Below, piece after piece: positions 1 to 6,450 of a stretch of 8,605 nt of DNA. Source of the stretch: JAHDDY01 sp964549375 (GTDB lineage: Bacteria; Pseudomonadota; Alphaproteobacteria; Rhodobacterales; Rhodobacteraceae); contig CAZJWF010000125.1 in NCBI GenBank assembly GCA_964549375.1, positions 1 to 8,605 of the forward strand. Reading direction: 5' to 3'. A program made the position numbers and the translations under genes. Position 1 is the first letter of the stretch, and each line of letters starts with the position of its first letter. A model generated the notes under the pieces. The model was given only the letters and a program-made list of their open reading frames with translations, was not told where the DNA came from and searched no databases.

Positions 1-125
1 CCTTGATCATTGAGTGGGATGATCGCGACCACGTCATGATGACCGGCCCGATCGCATCCAGTTTCAGCGGCGAGATTGGCCCAGACATCTTGGCCCAAGC
101 CGCGCAGGATGAAGCGTCAGCTTAA
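1..125 (+). CDS. dapF: Diaminopimelate epimerase, C-terminal fragment
   Basis: This is the last 40 residues of a protein that begins left of the window, reading from base 3 to the TAA at 123-125. DapF converts LL- to meso-diaminopimelate in the cytoplasm, feeding lysine and peptidoglycan synthesis. The visible stretch LIIEWDDRDHVMMTGPIASS, then FSGEI, matches the family's closing pattern: a beta strand with I-x-W, then H-V-x-M-T-G-P, then an aromatic residue and G-E-I/L. The catalytic cysteines lie upstream and cannot be checked. Proline racemase-like relatives end differently, so I prefer DapF. The gene runs convergently into the Rieske oxygenase gene and their stop codons overlap, so no terminator fits between them. 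In many alphaproteobacteria dapF is followed by a tRNA methylthiotransferase gene (mtaB); here it is not. Confidence 0.85.
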   Translation, partial: LIIEWDDRDHVMMTGPIASSFSGEIGPDILAQAAQDEASA

Positions 126-1219
126 CGCAATGCCCGCGCAAGATACCCGTGAAAATCGTGAATCGTGCCCTCGTAATCAGCGGGCGCGAGTGGTCCCGGG
201 TCGGCCCTGCGCGCGCCGAGGACGACTTGCAAACGTTCCAGCTTTTCTCGATCTTCGCGATTGACGTCATTCCATAGCGCCACGCGCTCCGCGACCGCTG
301 CGTCGTCCAATTCCTCTTCCCAGACGGATAGGGTCCATTTTACGCGGACGGAAGCCGATGTCAGCGGTTGCAGCGACAGCGAAACCAATAAGTTCGCCGC
401 CTGACTCACGACCTGACACGGGTAAACGCAAAACAGCGAGGATCGGTGGCGTTGCTCGTCGGATAGATCCGCATGACCGACCCCTCGCGGCGGGATTGAT
501 GAGGGATAATTTGCATGATAGCCGGTGAAGCCTTCGCCGCCCTCGAATTTCTTGGACAATCCGGTCGGCGTATATCCGTGCAGCGTCACGGGATGAACCA
601 CGGAGAGGTGATACCCCTCCATAAAATTCTCCACCAGACACTTCCAGTTCGTCTTCCACACTTCTTCGGCTGTGTGGACCACGCGAAAATCTTCAGTGTG
701 ATAAGATGAAATCACCGGCTCTAGCGCTGCAAGCGTTGGGGCCAGATCAGGCGCATCATCATCGAGGGACACGTAAAGAAACCCACGCCACTCTTCACTG
801 CGAAACGCAGGTAATCGACAATTTTTAGCGTCGAGTGCGGTTCCCTTCATCCGCGCTGCGTTCCTCAGCGCACCATCGCGTGAATAACTCCACGCATGAT
901 ACGAACAAACAAACTTCTCTGCGGTCCCCTTTCCCTCCGCCAAGGGCATGGCGCGGTGCCGACAGAGGTTTGAAAGAACCCGGATCGCCCCGTCATCTCC
1001 CCGCACAACCAATAACGGCTCGTCCAGCAAATCCGCCGTGAAATAATCACCGGGGTTGGGAATCTCATCACACCTGCCTAAGCAGTGCCAGCCACTCGCG
1101 AGCACAGTGTTCCGCTCGTGCGCGAAGAGATCAGGGTCGATATAGGCCCCCCCCGGCAATGTCGTCGCACACTCCTGAGGCAGTGATGCGACCTCTCTTA
1201 TCTTCTCCAACAATGCCAT
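122..1219 (-). CDS. Rieske [2Fe-2S] ring-hydroxylating oxygenase, alpha subunit (CntA/GbcA-like)
   Basis: This is a complete 365-residue oxygenase alpha subunit, a normal length for the family. The N-terminal Rieske domain carries C86-x-H88 and C105-x2-H108 as cluster ligands, with 16 residues between H88 and C105. The C-terminal catalytic domain has NWKCLVENFMEGYHLSVVHP, giving Fe ligands H204 and H209, with D323 in REDREKLERLQ as the likely third ligand. The residue three before H204 is E201; ring dioxygenases such as naphthalene dioxygenase have Asp there, whereas carnitine monooxygenase CntA has Glu. Together with the LERLQ and FHGYLARAL end, this favours the group that oxidises N-methyl compounds (carnitine, glycine betaine), but the substrate is unknown. 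Translation starts at the ATG directly after the DUF1028 stop, with GGAG at 1228-1231 as ribosome site. No reductase or ferredoxin partner gene is in the window. Confidence 0.9.
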   Translation of the reverse strand: MALLEKIREVASLPQECATTLPGGAYIDPDLFAHERNTVLASGWHCLGRCDEIPNPGDYFTADLLDEPLLVVRGDDGAIRVLSNLCRHRAMPLAEGKGTAEKFVCSYHAWSYSRDGALRNAARMKGTALDAKNCRLPAFRSEEWRGFLYVSLDDDAPDLAPTLAALEPVISSYHTEDFRVVHTAEEVWKTNWKCLVENFMEGYHLSVVHPVTLHGYTPTGLSKKFEGGEGFTGYHANYPSSIPPRGVGHADLSDEQRHRSSLFCVYPCQVVSQAANLLVSLSLQPLTSASVRVKWTLSVWEEELDDAAVAERVALWNDVNREDREKLERLQVVLGARRADPGPLAPADYEGTIHDFHGYLARALR

Positions 1220-1894
1220 TTATTCATCTCCAGGAACGCCGTAACTCGGAGCTGCTTCAGGATTCAAAGCACGAGTTACGTAATCATTCAGTTGCGGTTT
1301 GTAGACGTCCCAAACCGCGGCCAATTCTTCGATGGGGCAAGCTTCGTTCCAGTCCACTCGCAAATCGGCAACCGGCCAAGATACCTGATCAACCAAGCGC
1401 ATTCCCGCAGAACGAACTGGACCTTCTTCGCCGCCAGCAGATAGCGCGGCCCGCATTGCCGCGATTAGTCGGTCGCCGATATGCCCCTCGGTTCGTAAAA
1501 AACCGTCAACCATCGCCTGAGGGACACCAGAATCCGCCAGCAGATTTCCCGCCGCCGCGACATCTTGCGCCGTCGCCTGTGCCCACGTTCCCAAAATCTG
1601 ATCGCCAGAGCCAATCGCTGTCGCGCCGTGCTTATCAACGGCAAGCACTTGTCGATATTCAGGAAAAGTCCCGGTCGCGCGCAGGACTGACACTGCCTCA
1701 GATGCACTTGCGCCGAGTTCCATCAGGTCTAGACCTCGCGTCCCGAGTGTTGGGTCTGTCACATTCTGGCTGGCAACCGCACCGACCCCTGCACGCGCAT
1801 ACGCACATCGCGCGGCAACACACGGCGAGGACGACGACACTGCCACCCCAAACATCCCGGTTTCAGCACAGCGTGCCACAAGCGAAAAAGTCAT
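1220..1894 (-). CDS. DUF1028 family protein (putative Ntn-hydrolase)
   Basis: This 224-residue protein of unknown function belongs to DUF1028, a family assigned to the N-terminal nucleophile hydrolase fold. The start MTFSLVARC places a Thr at position 2, which would become the nucleophile once Met is removed. GVAVSSSSP near residue 16 and AGVGAVASQN near 35 are the expected core strands. The C-terminus has the subfamily pattern WPVADLRVDWN, then Y-V-x-R-A-L-N-P and APSYGVPGDE at the very end. No signal peptide is evident, so it is probably cytoplasmic. AGAGG at 1900-1904 sits 5 nt before the ATG. It is the first gene of a two-gene unit; its TAA is followed immediately by the ATG of the Rieske oxygenase, so the two are very likely co-translated and act on the same pathway. 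An amidase-like role on an N-acyl or cyclic substrate is possible but unproven. Confidence 0.87.
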   Translation of the reverse strand: MTFSLVARCAETGMFGVAVSSSSPCVAARCAYARAGVGAVASQNVTDPTLGTRGLDLMELGASASEAVSVLRATGTFPEYRQVLAVDKHGATAIGSGDQILGTWAQATAQDVAAAGNLLADSGVPQAMVDGFLRTEGHIGDRLIAAMRAALSAGGEEGPVRSAGMRLVDQVSWPVADLRVDWNEACPIEELAAVWDVYKPQLNDYVTRALNPEAAPSYGVPGDE

Positions 1895-2035
1895 AAAAAC
1901 CTCTGATTCAATCCCAGAAAGCTGCGTGAAATTTTGAAGGCTCGCAAGTCACCAACGCCGCCAAAAGATGTCGTTTTCGTACTTTTATTCCGTGAGAGCG
2001 TGCTCTAGCGTCAGCACCGCAACGGGAGAGACAAA
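1895..2035. promoter_or_regulatory. Divergent promoter region between the DUF1028 and glxB genes
   Basis: This 141-nt spacer separates two divergent starts, so promoters for both units must lie here. Ribosome sites are clear: AGAGG (minus strand, 1900-1904) for DUF1028 and GGGAGAG at 2024-2030 for glxB. The middle, 1961-1990, is richer in A/T than its surroundings. I could not find a convincing -35/-10 pair on either strand and do not assign one. Confidence 0.6.
1995..2006. promoter_or_regulatory. Short dyad, possible operator upstream of glxB
   Basis: AGAGCGTGCTCT is a 5-bp inverted repeat around a 2-nt centre. It lies 29 nt before the glxB start, just downstream of the A/T-richer stretch, where a repressor site or the foot of the 5' leader would be expected. 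No regulator gene is next to it. A 5-bp dyad can occur by chance. Confidence 0.25.
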
Positions 2036-2947
2036 ATGTGCGGTATCGTCGGATTATTCCTTAAGAACAAAGCGCTTGAACCTGAATTAGGGCGCCTCAC
2101 CGCACTGATGCTGCACGAGATGTGTGATCGCGGGCCGGATTCGGCAGGATTCGCGGTGTATGGCGGCGGGGATGAACGGGCAAAGCTGGTGCTGCTATCT
2201 AAATCTGGCGAGACCGACTGGAGCGCCATGAAAGAGGCGCTTTCGGCGGCGCTCACAGCGGAGATTGATTTAGAGACGTTGCACGATCATGCAATTATCC
2301 GTACCAGCGCGGATGGCCGTGCCGTGCGCGGTTGGATCATTGATAACGCGCCTGATGTGACGGTGCTGTCGCTCGGCAAAAACATCGAAGTGTTCAAGGG
2401 AATTGGCGACCCGGATCGTGTTGCTAAGGATTTTGGTCTAGCCCAGCGCACGGGGACACACGCGATCGCCCATACCCGCATGGCCACCGAGAGCGCGATT
2501 ACGACCGCAGGATCGCACCCATTCTCAACCGGCGCGGATACCTGTCTTGTCCATAACGGCTCGCTGTCGAACCATAATAATCTGCGCGAGACACTCATGA
2601 CTCACGGCGAGCAATTCCAGACCGAGAACGATTCAGAGGTCGCCGCCGCGTATCTTGCTTGGCGCATGTCAGAGGGCGATACGCTGAACCAAGCGCTTGA
2701 AGCCGCGCTGCGAGATCTTGACGGATTTTACACCTTTGCCATTGGCACCGAAGACGGCTTTGCTGTGCTGCGCGACCCGATTGCCTGCAAACCGGCGGTC
2801 ATTGCGGAGACGGATGATTGGGTCGCGATGGCGAGTGAATTCCGCGCCATCGCGCCGCTGCCCGGTGTCGAGAACGCGAAAATTTACGAACCGGAACCAG
2901 CCAAGATTTATTCGTGGAGCCACACATCTGAAGGTAAAGCGGCATGA
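2036..2947 (+). CDS. glxB: Class II glutamine amidotransferase, GlxB / MgsA (N-methylglutamate synthase subunit A-like)
   Basis: This 303-residue protein is a class II (Ntn-type) glutamine amidotransferase domain standing alone. The catalytic Cys2 is exposed in M-C-G-I-V-G once Met is removed. Further motifs are RGPDSAGFAVY at 32-42, HTRMAT at 146-151, the oxyanion-hole HNG at 173-175 and ENDSEVAA at 197-204. It releases ammonia from glutamine for a synthase partner. Length, and an insertion before the HTR motif, fit the GlxB/MgsA type found with glxC and glxD; this is the small piece of a split glutamate-synthase-like enzyme such as N-methylglutamate synthase. GGGAGAG lies 5 nt before the ATG. 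Its TGA overlaps the glxC start, so the two are translationally coupled. The GlxB/MgsA assignment is strong; the product actually made is not known because the catalytic large subunit is missing here. Confidence 0.9.
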   Translation: MCGIVGLFLKNKALEPELGRLTALMLHEMCDRGPDSAGFAVYGGGDERAKLVLLSKSGETDWSAMKEALSAALTAEIDLETLHDHAIIRTSADGRAVRGWIIDNAPDVTVLSLGKNIEVFKGIGDPDRVAKDFGLAQRTGTHAIAHTRMATESAITTAGSHPFSTGADTCLVHNGSLSNHNNLRETLMTHGEQFQTENDSEVAAAYLAWRMSEGDTLNQALEAALRDLDGFYTFAIGTEDGFAVLRDPIACKPAVIAETDDWVAMASEFRAIAPLPGVENAKIYEPEPAKIYSWSHTSEGKAA

Positions 2948-3630
2948 GTGATACCCTGCTTCGCAACAGCACCCTTGATGTCGCTGCCTCCTCTGTCCGA
3001 GAGGTAAACAGCGCGCTCAAATCCGCCAGTGATGGATCATTCGAGGTGATCAACTCGGGCGGAGCGCATGCCCTTGCCTGTGGATTGGATTCACAGGTCA
3101 CTGTGACGATAAAAGGCCATGCGGGCTATTACTGCGCCGGGATGAACAAAGAGGCGAGTGTCACCGTTGAGGGCAATGCCTCGACGGGTGTCGCTGAAAA
3201 TATGATGAGCGGCACTGTGCGTGTGAAAGGCAATGTCAGCCAATCCGCAGGCGCAACCGCTCATGGCGGACTGCTGGTGATCGAGGGTGATGCTTCGGCA
3301 CGCTGCGGCATCTCACTGAAAGGGGCCGAGATCGTGGTCGGCGGCTCTGTCGGTCATATGAGCGCCTTTATGGCACAGGCTGGGGCGCTGGTCGTCTGTG
3401 GTGATGCGGGCGAGGCACTGGGCGATTCAATCTACGAGGCCCGCCTTTACGTGCGCGGCTCTGTCGCCAGCCTCGGCGCGGATTGCATCGAAAAAGAGAT
3501 GCGCGACGAGCACCGCACGCAACTCGCGGACCTCTTGTCTCGCGCAGGCATGATTGCAGATGTCGGCGACTTCAAACGCTACGGCAGCGCAAGGCAGCTT
3601 TACAATTTCAAGATCGACAATGCGTACTAA
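2944..3630 (+). CDS. glxC: GXGXG-domain protein GlxC / MgsB
   Basis: This 228-residue protein is made almost entirely of the GXGXG right-handed beta-helix found as the C-terminal domain of glutamate synthase large subunits. From about residue 52 to 175 it repeats short strands ending in a glycine turn, for example VTIKGHAG, VTVEGNAS, VRVKGNVS, LVIEGDAS and LYVRGSVA. In the split GlxBCD/MgsABC enzymes it is a structural subunit joining the amidotransferase to the FMN synthase subunit. The ATG overlaps the glxB stop by ATGA, with a weak AAGG at 2931-2934 as ribosome site. The final part, about 180-228, is charged and ends normally in ARQLYNFKIDNAY, so the protein looks intact. The expected next gene glxD does not follow; a convergent gene begins 145 nt later. 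Confidence 0.9.
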   Translation: MSDTLLRNSTLDVAASSVREVNSALKSASDGSFEVINSGGAHALACGLDSQVTVTIKGHAGYYCAGMNKEASVTVEGNASTGVAENMMSGTVRVKGNVSQSAGATAHGGLLVIEGDASARCGISLKGAEIVVGGSVGHMSAFMAQAGALVVCGDAGEALGDSIYEARLYVRGSVASLGADCIEKEMRDEHRTQLADLLSRAGMIADVGDFKRYGSARQLYNFKIDNAY

Positions 3631-3775
3631 CTTCAGCCCGCCTAAATTTTCCAATCGGGTCGGACGTCACTTTTCTGTCGTCTCGATCTTCGTCGCGGTA
3701 TTTTAAGACACGGCTGCACGCCATATCCTTGGGCATCCGCTTGAAGTCCGTGGAGAGACGGCGGACAATCGTCTG
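3631..3775. other. Convergent spacer between glxC and the ThDP enzyme gene
   Basis: This 145-nt stretch lies between two converging stop codons. I see no hairpin followed by a T run on either strand; the best dyad is a 5-bp GTCCG/CGGAC pair at 3747-3767 without a U tract. On the plus strand no start of a glxD-like protein is readable. On the minus strand the frame stays open for 55 codons after the ThDP enzyme stop, but I recognise no family in it. Confidence 0.5.
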
Positions 3776-5353
3776 CTATTTCACTCCGCAAACCTCAATC
3801 AGCGACGGCTTACCCGCTGCGACTGCATGGGCTACCGCATCGGCAAGGGCGTCGGTGCCATCGAGCGCCACAGTTTCGTAGCCGTAGGCGCGTCCGATCA
3901 GGGTGAAATCAGGTGGGGTTAGATTGACGCCTTCAGGCTTGATCTGGCGGTTTTCCATGAAGCTGCGGATTTCGCCATAGCCGTTATTGTTCCAGACAAT
4001 CACAACAATCGGCAAGGCTTCATCCATTGCGGTTCCCAGCTCACCTAAAGTGAATTGAATGCCACCATCGCCAATCAGAACGACCGACGGGCGCGAAGGA
4101 TCGCCAAGCTTTGCGCCGATGGCCGCAGGTAAGCCATAGCCCAGCGTGCCGAAACCGCTCGACGAATTGAACCACGCACCCTCGCTGCCCGGTTCAAAGG
4201 CGAGATTACCAGAATAGGTAAGCTGTGTTGAATCGCCAATCATCATCGCACGCGGCACGGCAGCACGAACGGCGTCGAGCGCACGTAGCATCTCGCGATA
4301 GCTGTCCGGCAGTGCAGCCATCGCAGCCTCGCGGGTCTGTGCCGTTCGCGCGGTACCATCGCGAGAAACTGTGGTAACTTGTTCAACCAGCGACGTCATA
4401 ACCGCCGCTGCATCCCCCGTTAGCGCGACTTCCGTTCGTGGTCCTCGCGCGATTTGTTGTGCATCAATATCTACCCGCAACAGAGCCTTCGGTGTTGTGA
4501 CATGTCCGGTCTCGTAATCAAGATAATCCGTCGGACCAAGTTCGGTGCCAAACGCGAGCACAAGATCGGCATCCTCGATCAGCGCCGCCACGGGCGCAAA
4601 ACCCGCAGAGGCGACGCAATGCAAAGGGTGGCCGTGCGGGATCATTGAGCGCGCGTTCATCGTCGTGACAATCGGACAATCCAACCGTTCCGCAAGCGCC
4701 AATGCTGCCTCTGCGCCATGTTTTGCGCCGCCGCCCAGCAGCATCACGGGTGCCTTCGCTGCATCAATACGTACCACCGCCGCATCCAGTGATGGCGGGA
4801 TAGGACGTGCCGCAACCGTCGCACGCGCCGGAACTGGCAAGCCGTCCGCCGAAGCACCCATCAGATCGAGCGGAATTTCGATATGCACTGGACCGGGGCG
4901 TTCCCCGTCGAACACCGCGAAAGCGCGCGCGACCGCATCGGGCAAGTCTTCGGGCTTGAGGATCGTGCGGGAGAAAACCGAACACTGGCCAGCGAAGCCG
5001 CTTTGATCCGGCATCTCATGAAGATGCCCTTTACCCGATCCCATCTCGCCCCGCGCATTGACACCCGAAATTACCAGCATCGGGATCGAATCCGCCTTGG
5101 CTTGCAGCATCGCTGTCGAGATGTTGGAGAGGCCGGGACCAGTAATCACAAGGCACACACCGGGCTTTCCGGTGACGCGCGCATAACCGTCAGCCATAAA
5201 ACCCGCGCCCTGTTCATGACGCGGCGTAAGATGTCGGATCGGAGAGGTCGTCAATCCACGATACATCTCGGCGGTATGGACGCCGGGAATGCCGAAAATC
5301 GCCTCGACGCCATAGTGTTCGAGCAACGCGATCAGGTACTCACCAAGGTTCAT
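3776..5353 (-). CDS. Thiamine diphosphate-dependent enzyme, 5-guanidino-2-oxopentanoate decarboxylase (AruI)-like / acetolactate synthase large subunit-like
   Basis: This is a full-length, 525-residue ThDP enzyme of the acetohydroxyacid synthase / 2-oxoacid decarboxylase superfamily. The N-terminal PYR domain has FGIPGVHTAEMYRGL and the activating Glu47 in TPRHEQGAGFMADGYAR. A central domain spans roughly 185-325. The C-terminal PP domain has the Mg/ThDP motif GDG at 428-430 and NNN at 455-457, about the usual spacing. The GIPGVHT and PRHEQGAGFMADGYAR wording is what I associate with bacterial AruI-type proteins, which decarboxylate 2-ketoarginine in the arginine transaminase route; true acetolactate synthases usually have GYPGG. 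The substrate is therefore tentative. It starts 3 nt after the stop of the Lrp-like gene and lacks a good ribosome site, suggesting reinitiation coupling. It is the last gene of the leftward unit; how it would join pyrimidine breakdown is unclear. Confidence 0.82.
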   Translation of the reverse strand: MNLGEYLIALLEHYGVEAIFGIPGVHTAEMYRGLTTSPIRHLTPRHEQGAGFMADGYARVTGKPGVCLVITGPGLSNISTAMLQAKADSIPMLVISGVNARGEMGSGKGHLHEMPDQSGFAGQCSVFSRTILKPEDLPDAVARAFAVFDGERPGPVHIEIPLDLMGASADGLPVPARATVAARPIPPSLDAAVVRIDAAKAPVMLLGGGAKHGAEAALALAERLDCPIVTTMNARSMIPHGHPLHCVASAGFAPVAALIEDADLVLAFGTELGPTDYLDYETGHVTTPKALLRVDIDAQQIARGPRTEVALTGDAAAVMTSLVEQVTTVSRDGTARTAQTREAAMAALPDSYREMLRALDAVRAAVPRAMMIGDSTQLTYSGNLAFEPGSEGAWFNSSSGFGTLGYGLPAAIGAKLGDPSRPSVVLIGDGGIQFTLGELGTAMDEALPIVVIVWNNNGYGEIRSFMENRQIKPEGVNLTPPDFTLIGRAYGYETVALDGTDALADAVAHAVAAGKPSLIEVCGVK

Positions 5354-5356
5354 CAG

Positions 5357-5593
5357 TCAAAACGCCCGGAAGGTCAGGGTCGTGTATGTGTCCCGAATGC
5401 CGCTGATGGCGTGAACTTTTTGGTTCACGAAATGGCCGATGTCCACGTCATCCTCGACATAGACTTTCGCAAGCAAATCGTAATCGCCTGAGGTTGAATA
5501 GATTTCAGAGGCGACTTGCGCGTCGGCGAGGTCGGCGGCGACATCATACGCCTTTCCCAGCTCGCATTTGATGTTCACAAAAAAGCACTGCAT
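5357..5593 (-). CDS. Stand-alone Lrp/AsnC ligand-binding (RAM) domain protein
   Basis: This 78-residue protein corresponds to the C-terminal ligand-binding half of Lrp/AsnC regulators without the DNA-binding helix-turn-helix. It begins MQCFFVNIKCELGKAYDVA and contains YSTSGDYDLLAKVYV at about 32-46, the usual beta-alpha-beta-beta-alpha-beta pattern with the S-G-x-Y/F-D motif, ending TTLTFRAF. Such small proteins assemble into ring-like oligomers and bind amino acids or related effectors. They may act as sensors, or may mix with full-length Lrp-type regulators. It lies 31 nt after the ABC ATPase gene and 3 nt before the ThDP enzyme gene, so it is co-transcribed with both. The ribosome site is weak (a purine stretch GTGAGA about 13 nt upstream). 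The short length is normal for this family and not a truncation. Confidence 0.87.
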   Translation of the reverse strand: MQCFFVNIKCELGKAYDVAADLADAQVASEIYSTSGDYDLLAKVYVEDDVDIGHFVNQKVHAISGIRDTYTTLTFRAF

Positions 5594-5624
5594 GGCTGTG
5601 TTGTCTCACGTCTGGTGGCCTGGA

Positions 5625-6398
5625 TCAATCGTCGCTATGCCCTGCCCGCAATCCTTCACGAACCCGGTGAGCGATGTCGAGGAAGTCTTTGCTCTCACGA
5701 ATATCTAGGGGTCGTTCTTTTGGTAAGGTCGACTCGATGACATCTGTCACCCGACCGGGGCGCGGCGACATAACCACGATTTTGGTTGAGAGATAGACTG
5801 CCTCAGGGATGGAGTGGGTGACGAAACAGATCGTCTTGTTGGTACGATCCCAGAGTTGCAACAGTTGCTCGTTGAGGTGGTCGCGGACGATCTCGTCGAG
5901 CGCGCCGAAGGGTTCGTCCATCAGCAGGAGGTCAGCATCGAACGCCAGCGCGCGGGCGATGGAGGCCCGCTGCTGCATCCCGCCTGAAAGCTGCCACGGG
6001 AACTTTTTGCCGAAGCCTTTGAGGTCGACCAATTCGAGTACCCGCTCGATACGCTCGGTGCGTTCGCGTTTCGGGATGCCCATGATCTCAAGCGGCAGAG
6101 CAATGTTCTTGGCAATCGTTCGCCACGGATAGAGGCCCGCTGCCTGAAAGACATACCCGTAAGAGCGGTCCATCCGCGCCTGTTCGGGGGAAACTCCGTT
6201 GACGGTGATCGTGCCGCCGGTGGGTTGTTCGAGATCAGCGATAACCCTCAGGAACGTGGTCTTACCGCACCCCGACGGCCCAATGAAAGAGACGAACTCA
6301 CCTTTCTCGATGGTCAGGTCCACGTCCTTGAGCGCGTGAACGGGACCGTCGTTGGTCTCGAAGGTGAGAGAAAGGGATTGGGCGGAGATAACGGTCAT
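5625..6398 (-). CDS. ABC transporter ATP-binding protein, NitT/TauT family
   Basis: This is a complete 257-residue ATPase of an import ABC system. Walker A is GPSGCGKTT at 40-48, the Q-loop glutamine is Q85 in YVFQAAGLYPWRT, the signature is LSGGMQQR at 137-144, Walker B is LLLMDEP at 157-163 with catalytic E162, and the switch histidine is H195 in FVTHS. The AAGLYPWRT stretch and overall length are typical of the nitrate/sulfonate/taurine and pyrimidine-precursor type importers. It is peripheral on the cytoplasmic side of the inner membrane and needs two permease subunits and a binding protein, none of which is encoded in the window. Sitting directly after hydA, it is most likely part of an uptake system for a pyrimidine- or hydantoin-related compound. 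Its leader is unusual: a palindrome separates a perfect AAGGAGG from the start. Confidence 0.92.
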   Translation of the reverse strand: MTVISAQSLSLTFETNDGPVHALKDVDLTIEKGEFVSFIGPSGCGKTTFLRVIADLEQPTGGTITVNGVSPEQARMDRSYGYVFQAAGLYPWRTIAKNIALPLEIMGIPKRERTERIERVLELVDLKGFGKKFPWQLSGGMQQRASIARALAFDADLLLMDEPFGALDEIVRDHLNEQLLQLWDRTNKTICFVTHSIPEAVYLSTKIVVMSPRPGRVTDVIESTLPKERPLDIRESKDFLDIAHRVREGLRAGHSDD

Positions 6399-6407
6399 AG
6401 ACTCTCT

Positions 6408-6428
6408 GCCCCGGACGCGATCCGGGGC
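6408..6428. repeat. REP-like palindrome 1 (perfect 8-bp stem) in the hydA-ABC spacer
   Basis: Arms GCCCCGGA (6408-6415) and TCCGGGGC (6421-6428) are perfectly complementary around the 5-nt loop CGCGA. The very GC-rich 8-bp stem would form a stable hairpin in RNA. There is no T run after it on the minus strand, so a simple terminator is unlikely; mRNA stabilisation, partial attenuation or a translational role fit better. Palindromes of this GCCCCGGA/TCCGGGGC type are common between genes in alphaproteobacteria, as I recall them. Confidence 0.75.
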
Positions 6429-6434
6429 CTCCTT
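6428..6434 (-). promoter_or_regulatory. Perfect Shine-Dalgarno AAGGAGG, displaced from the ABC ATPase start by a hairpin
   Basis: On the minus strand 6434-6428 reads AAGGAGG, the full anti-16S core. It lies 29 nt before the ATG at 6398, too far in linear RNA. Palindrome 1 fills most of that gap; if folded, only 9 nt (6399-6407) remain between stem and ATG. The nearer purines, AGAGAG at 6402-6407 read on the plus-strand complement, are 3 nt from the start and a poor site. Confidence 0.5.
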
Positions 6435-6450
6435 GAGCGCAAAAATGGGG

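Noticed and set aside
1159..1896. Long plus-strand open frame (245 codons) opposite the DUF1028 and Rieske genes
   Set aside because: It mirrors the codon pattern of two well-supported minus-strand genes, is rich in Arg/Pro/Ser/His as shadow frames of GC-rich genes are, has no ribosome site and no recognisable motif.
3747..3767. GTCCG/CGGAC dyad as a terminator between glxC and the ThDP gene
   Set aside because: The stem is only 5 bp with an 11-nt loop, and no T run follows in either direction.
3611..3775. Open minus-strand frame of 55 codons directly after the ThDP enzyme stop, suggesting readthrough or a gene remnant
   Set aside because: The ThDP enzyme is already full length with a normal end (PSLIEVCGVK), and the extension runs into the end of glxC. 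I recognise no family in it, and an open run of this length is unremarkable at this GC content.
4892..4908. GGGG-CGTT-CCCC hairpin
   Set aside because: It lies within the ThDP enzyme coding sequence, where the codons explain it; there is no T run and no repeat partner.
4883..5491. Plus-strand open frame (202 codons) across the ThDP and RAM genes
   Set aside because: It spans the ends of two solid minus-strand genes and has no motif or ribosome site.
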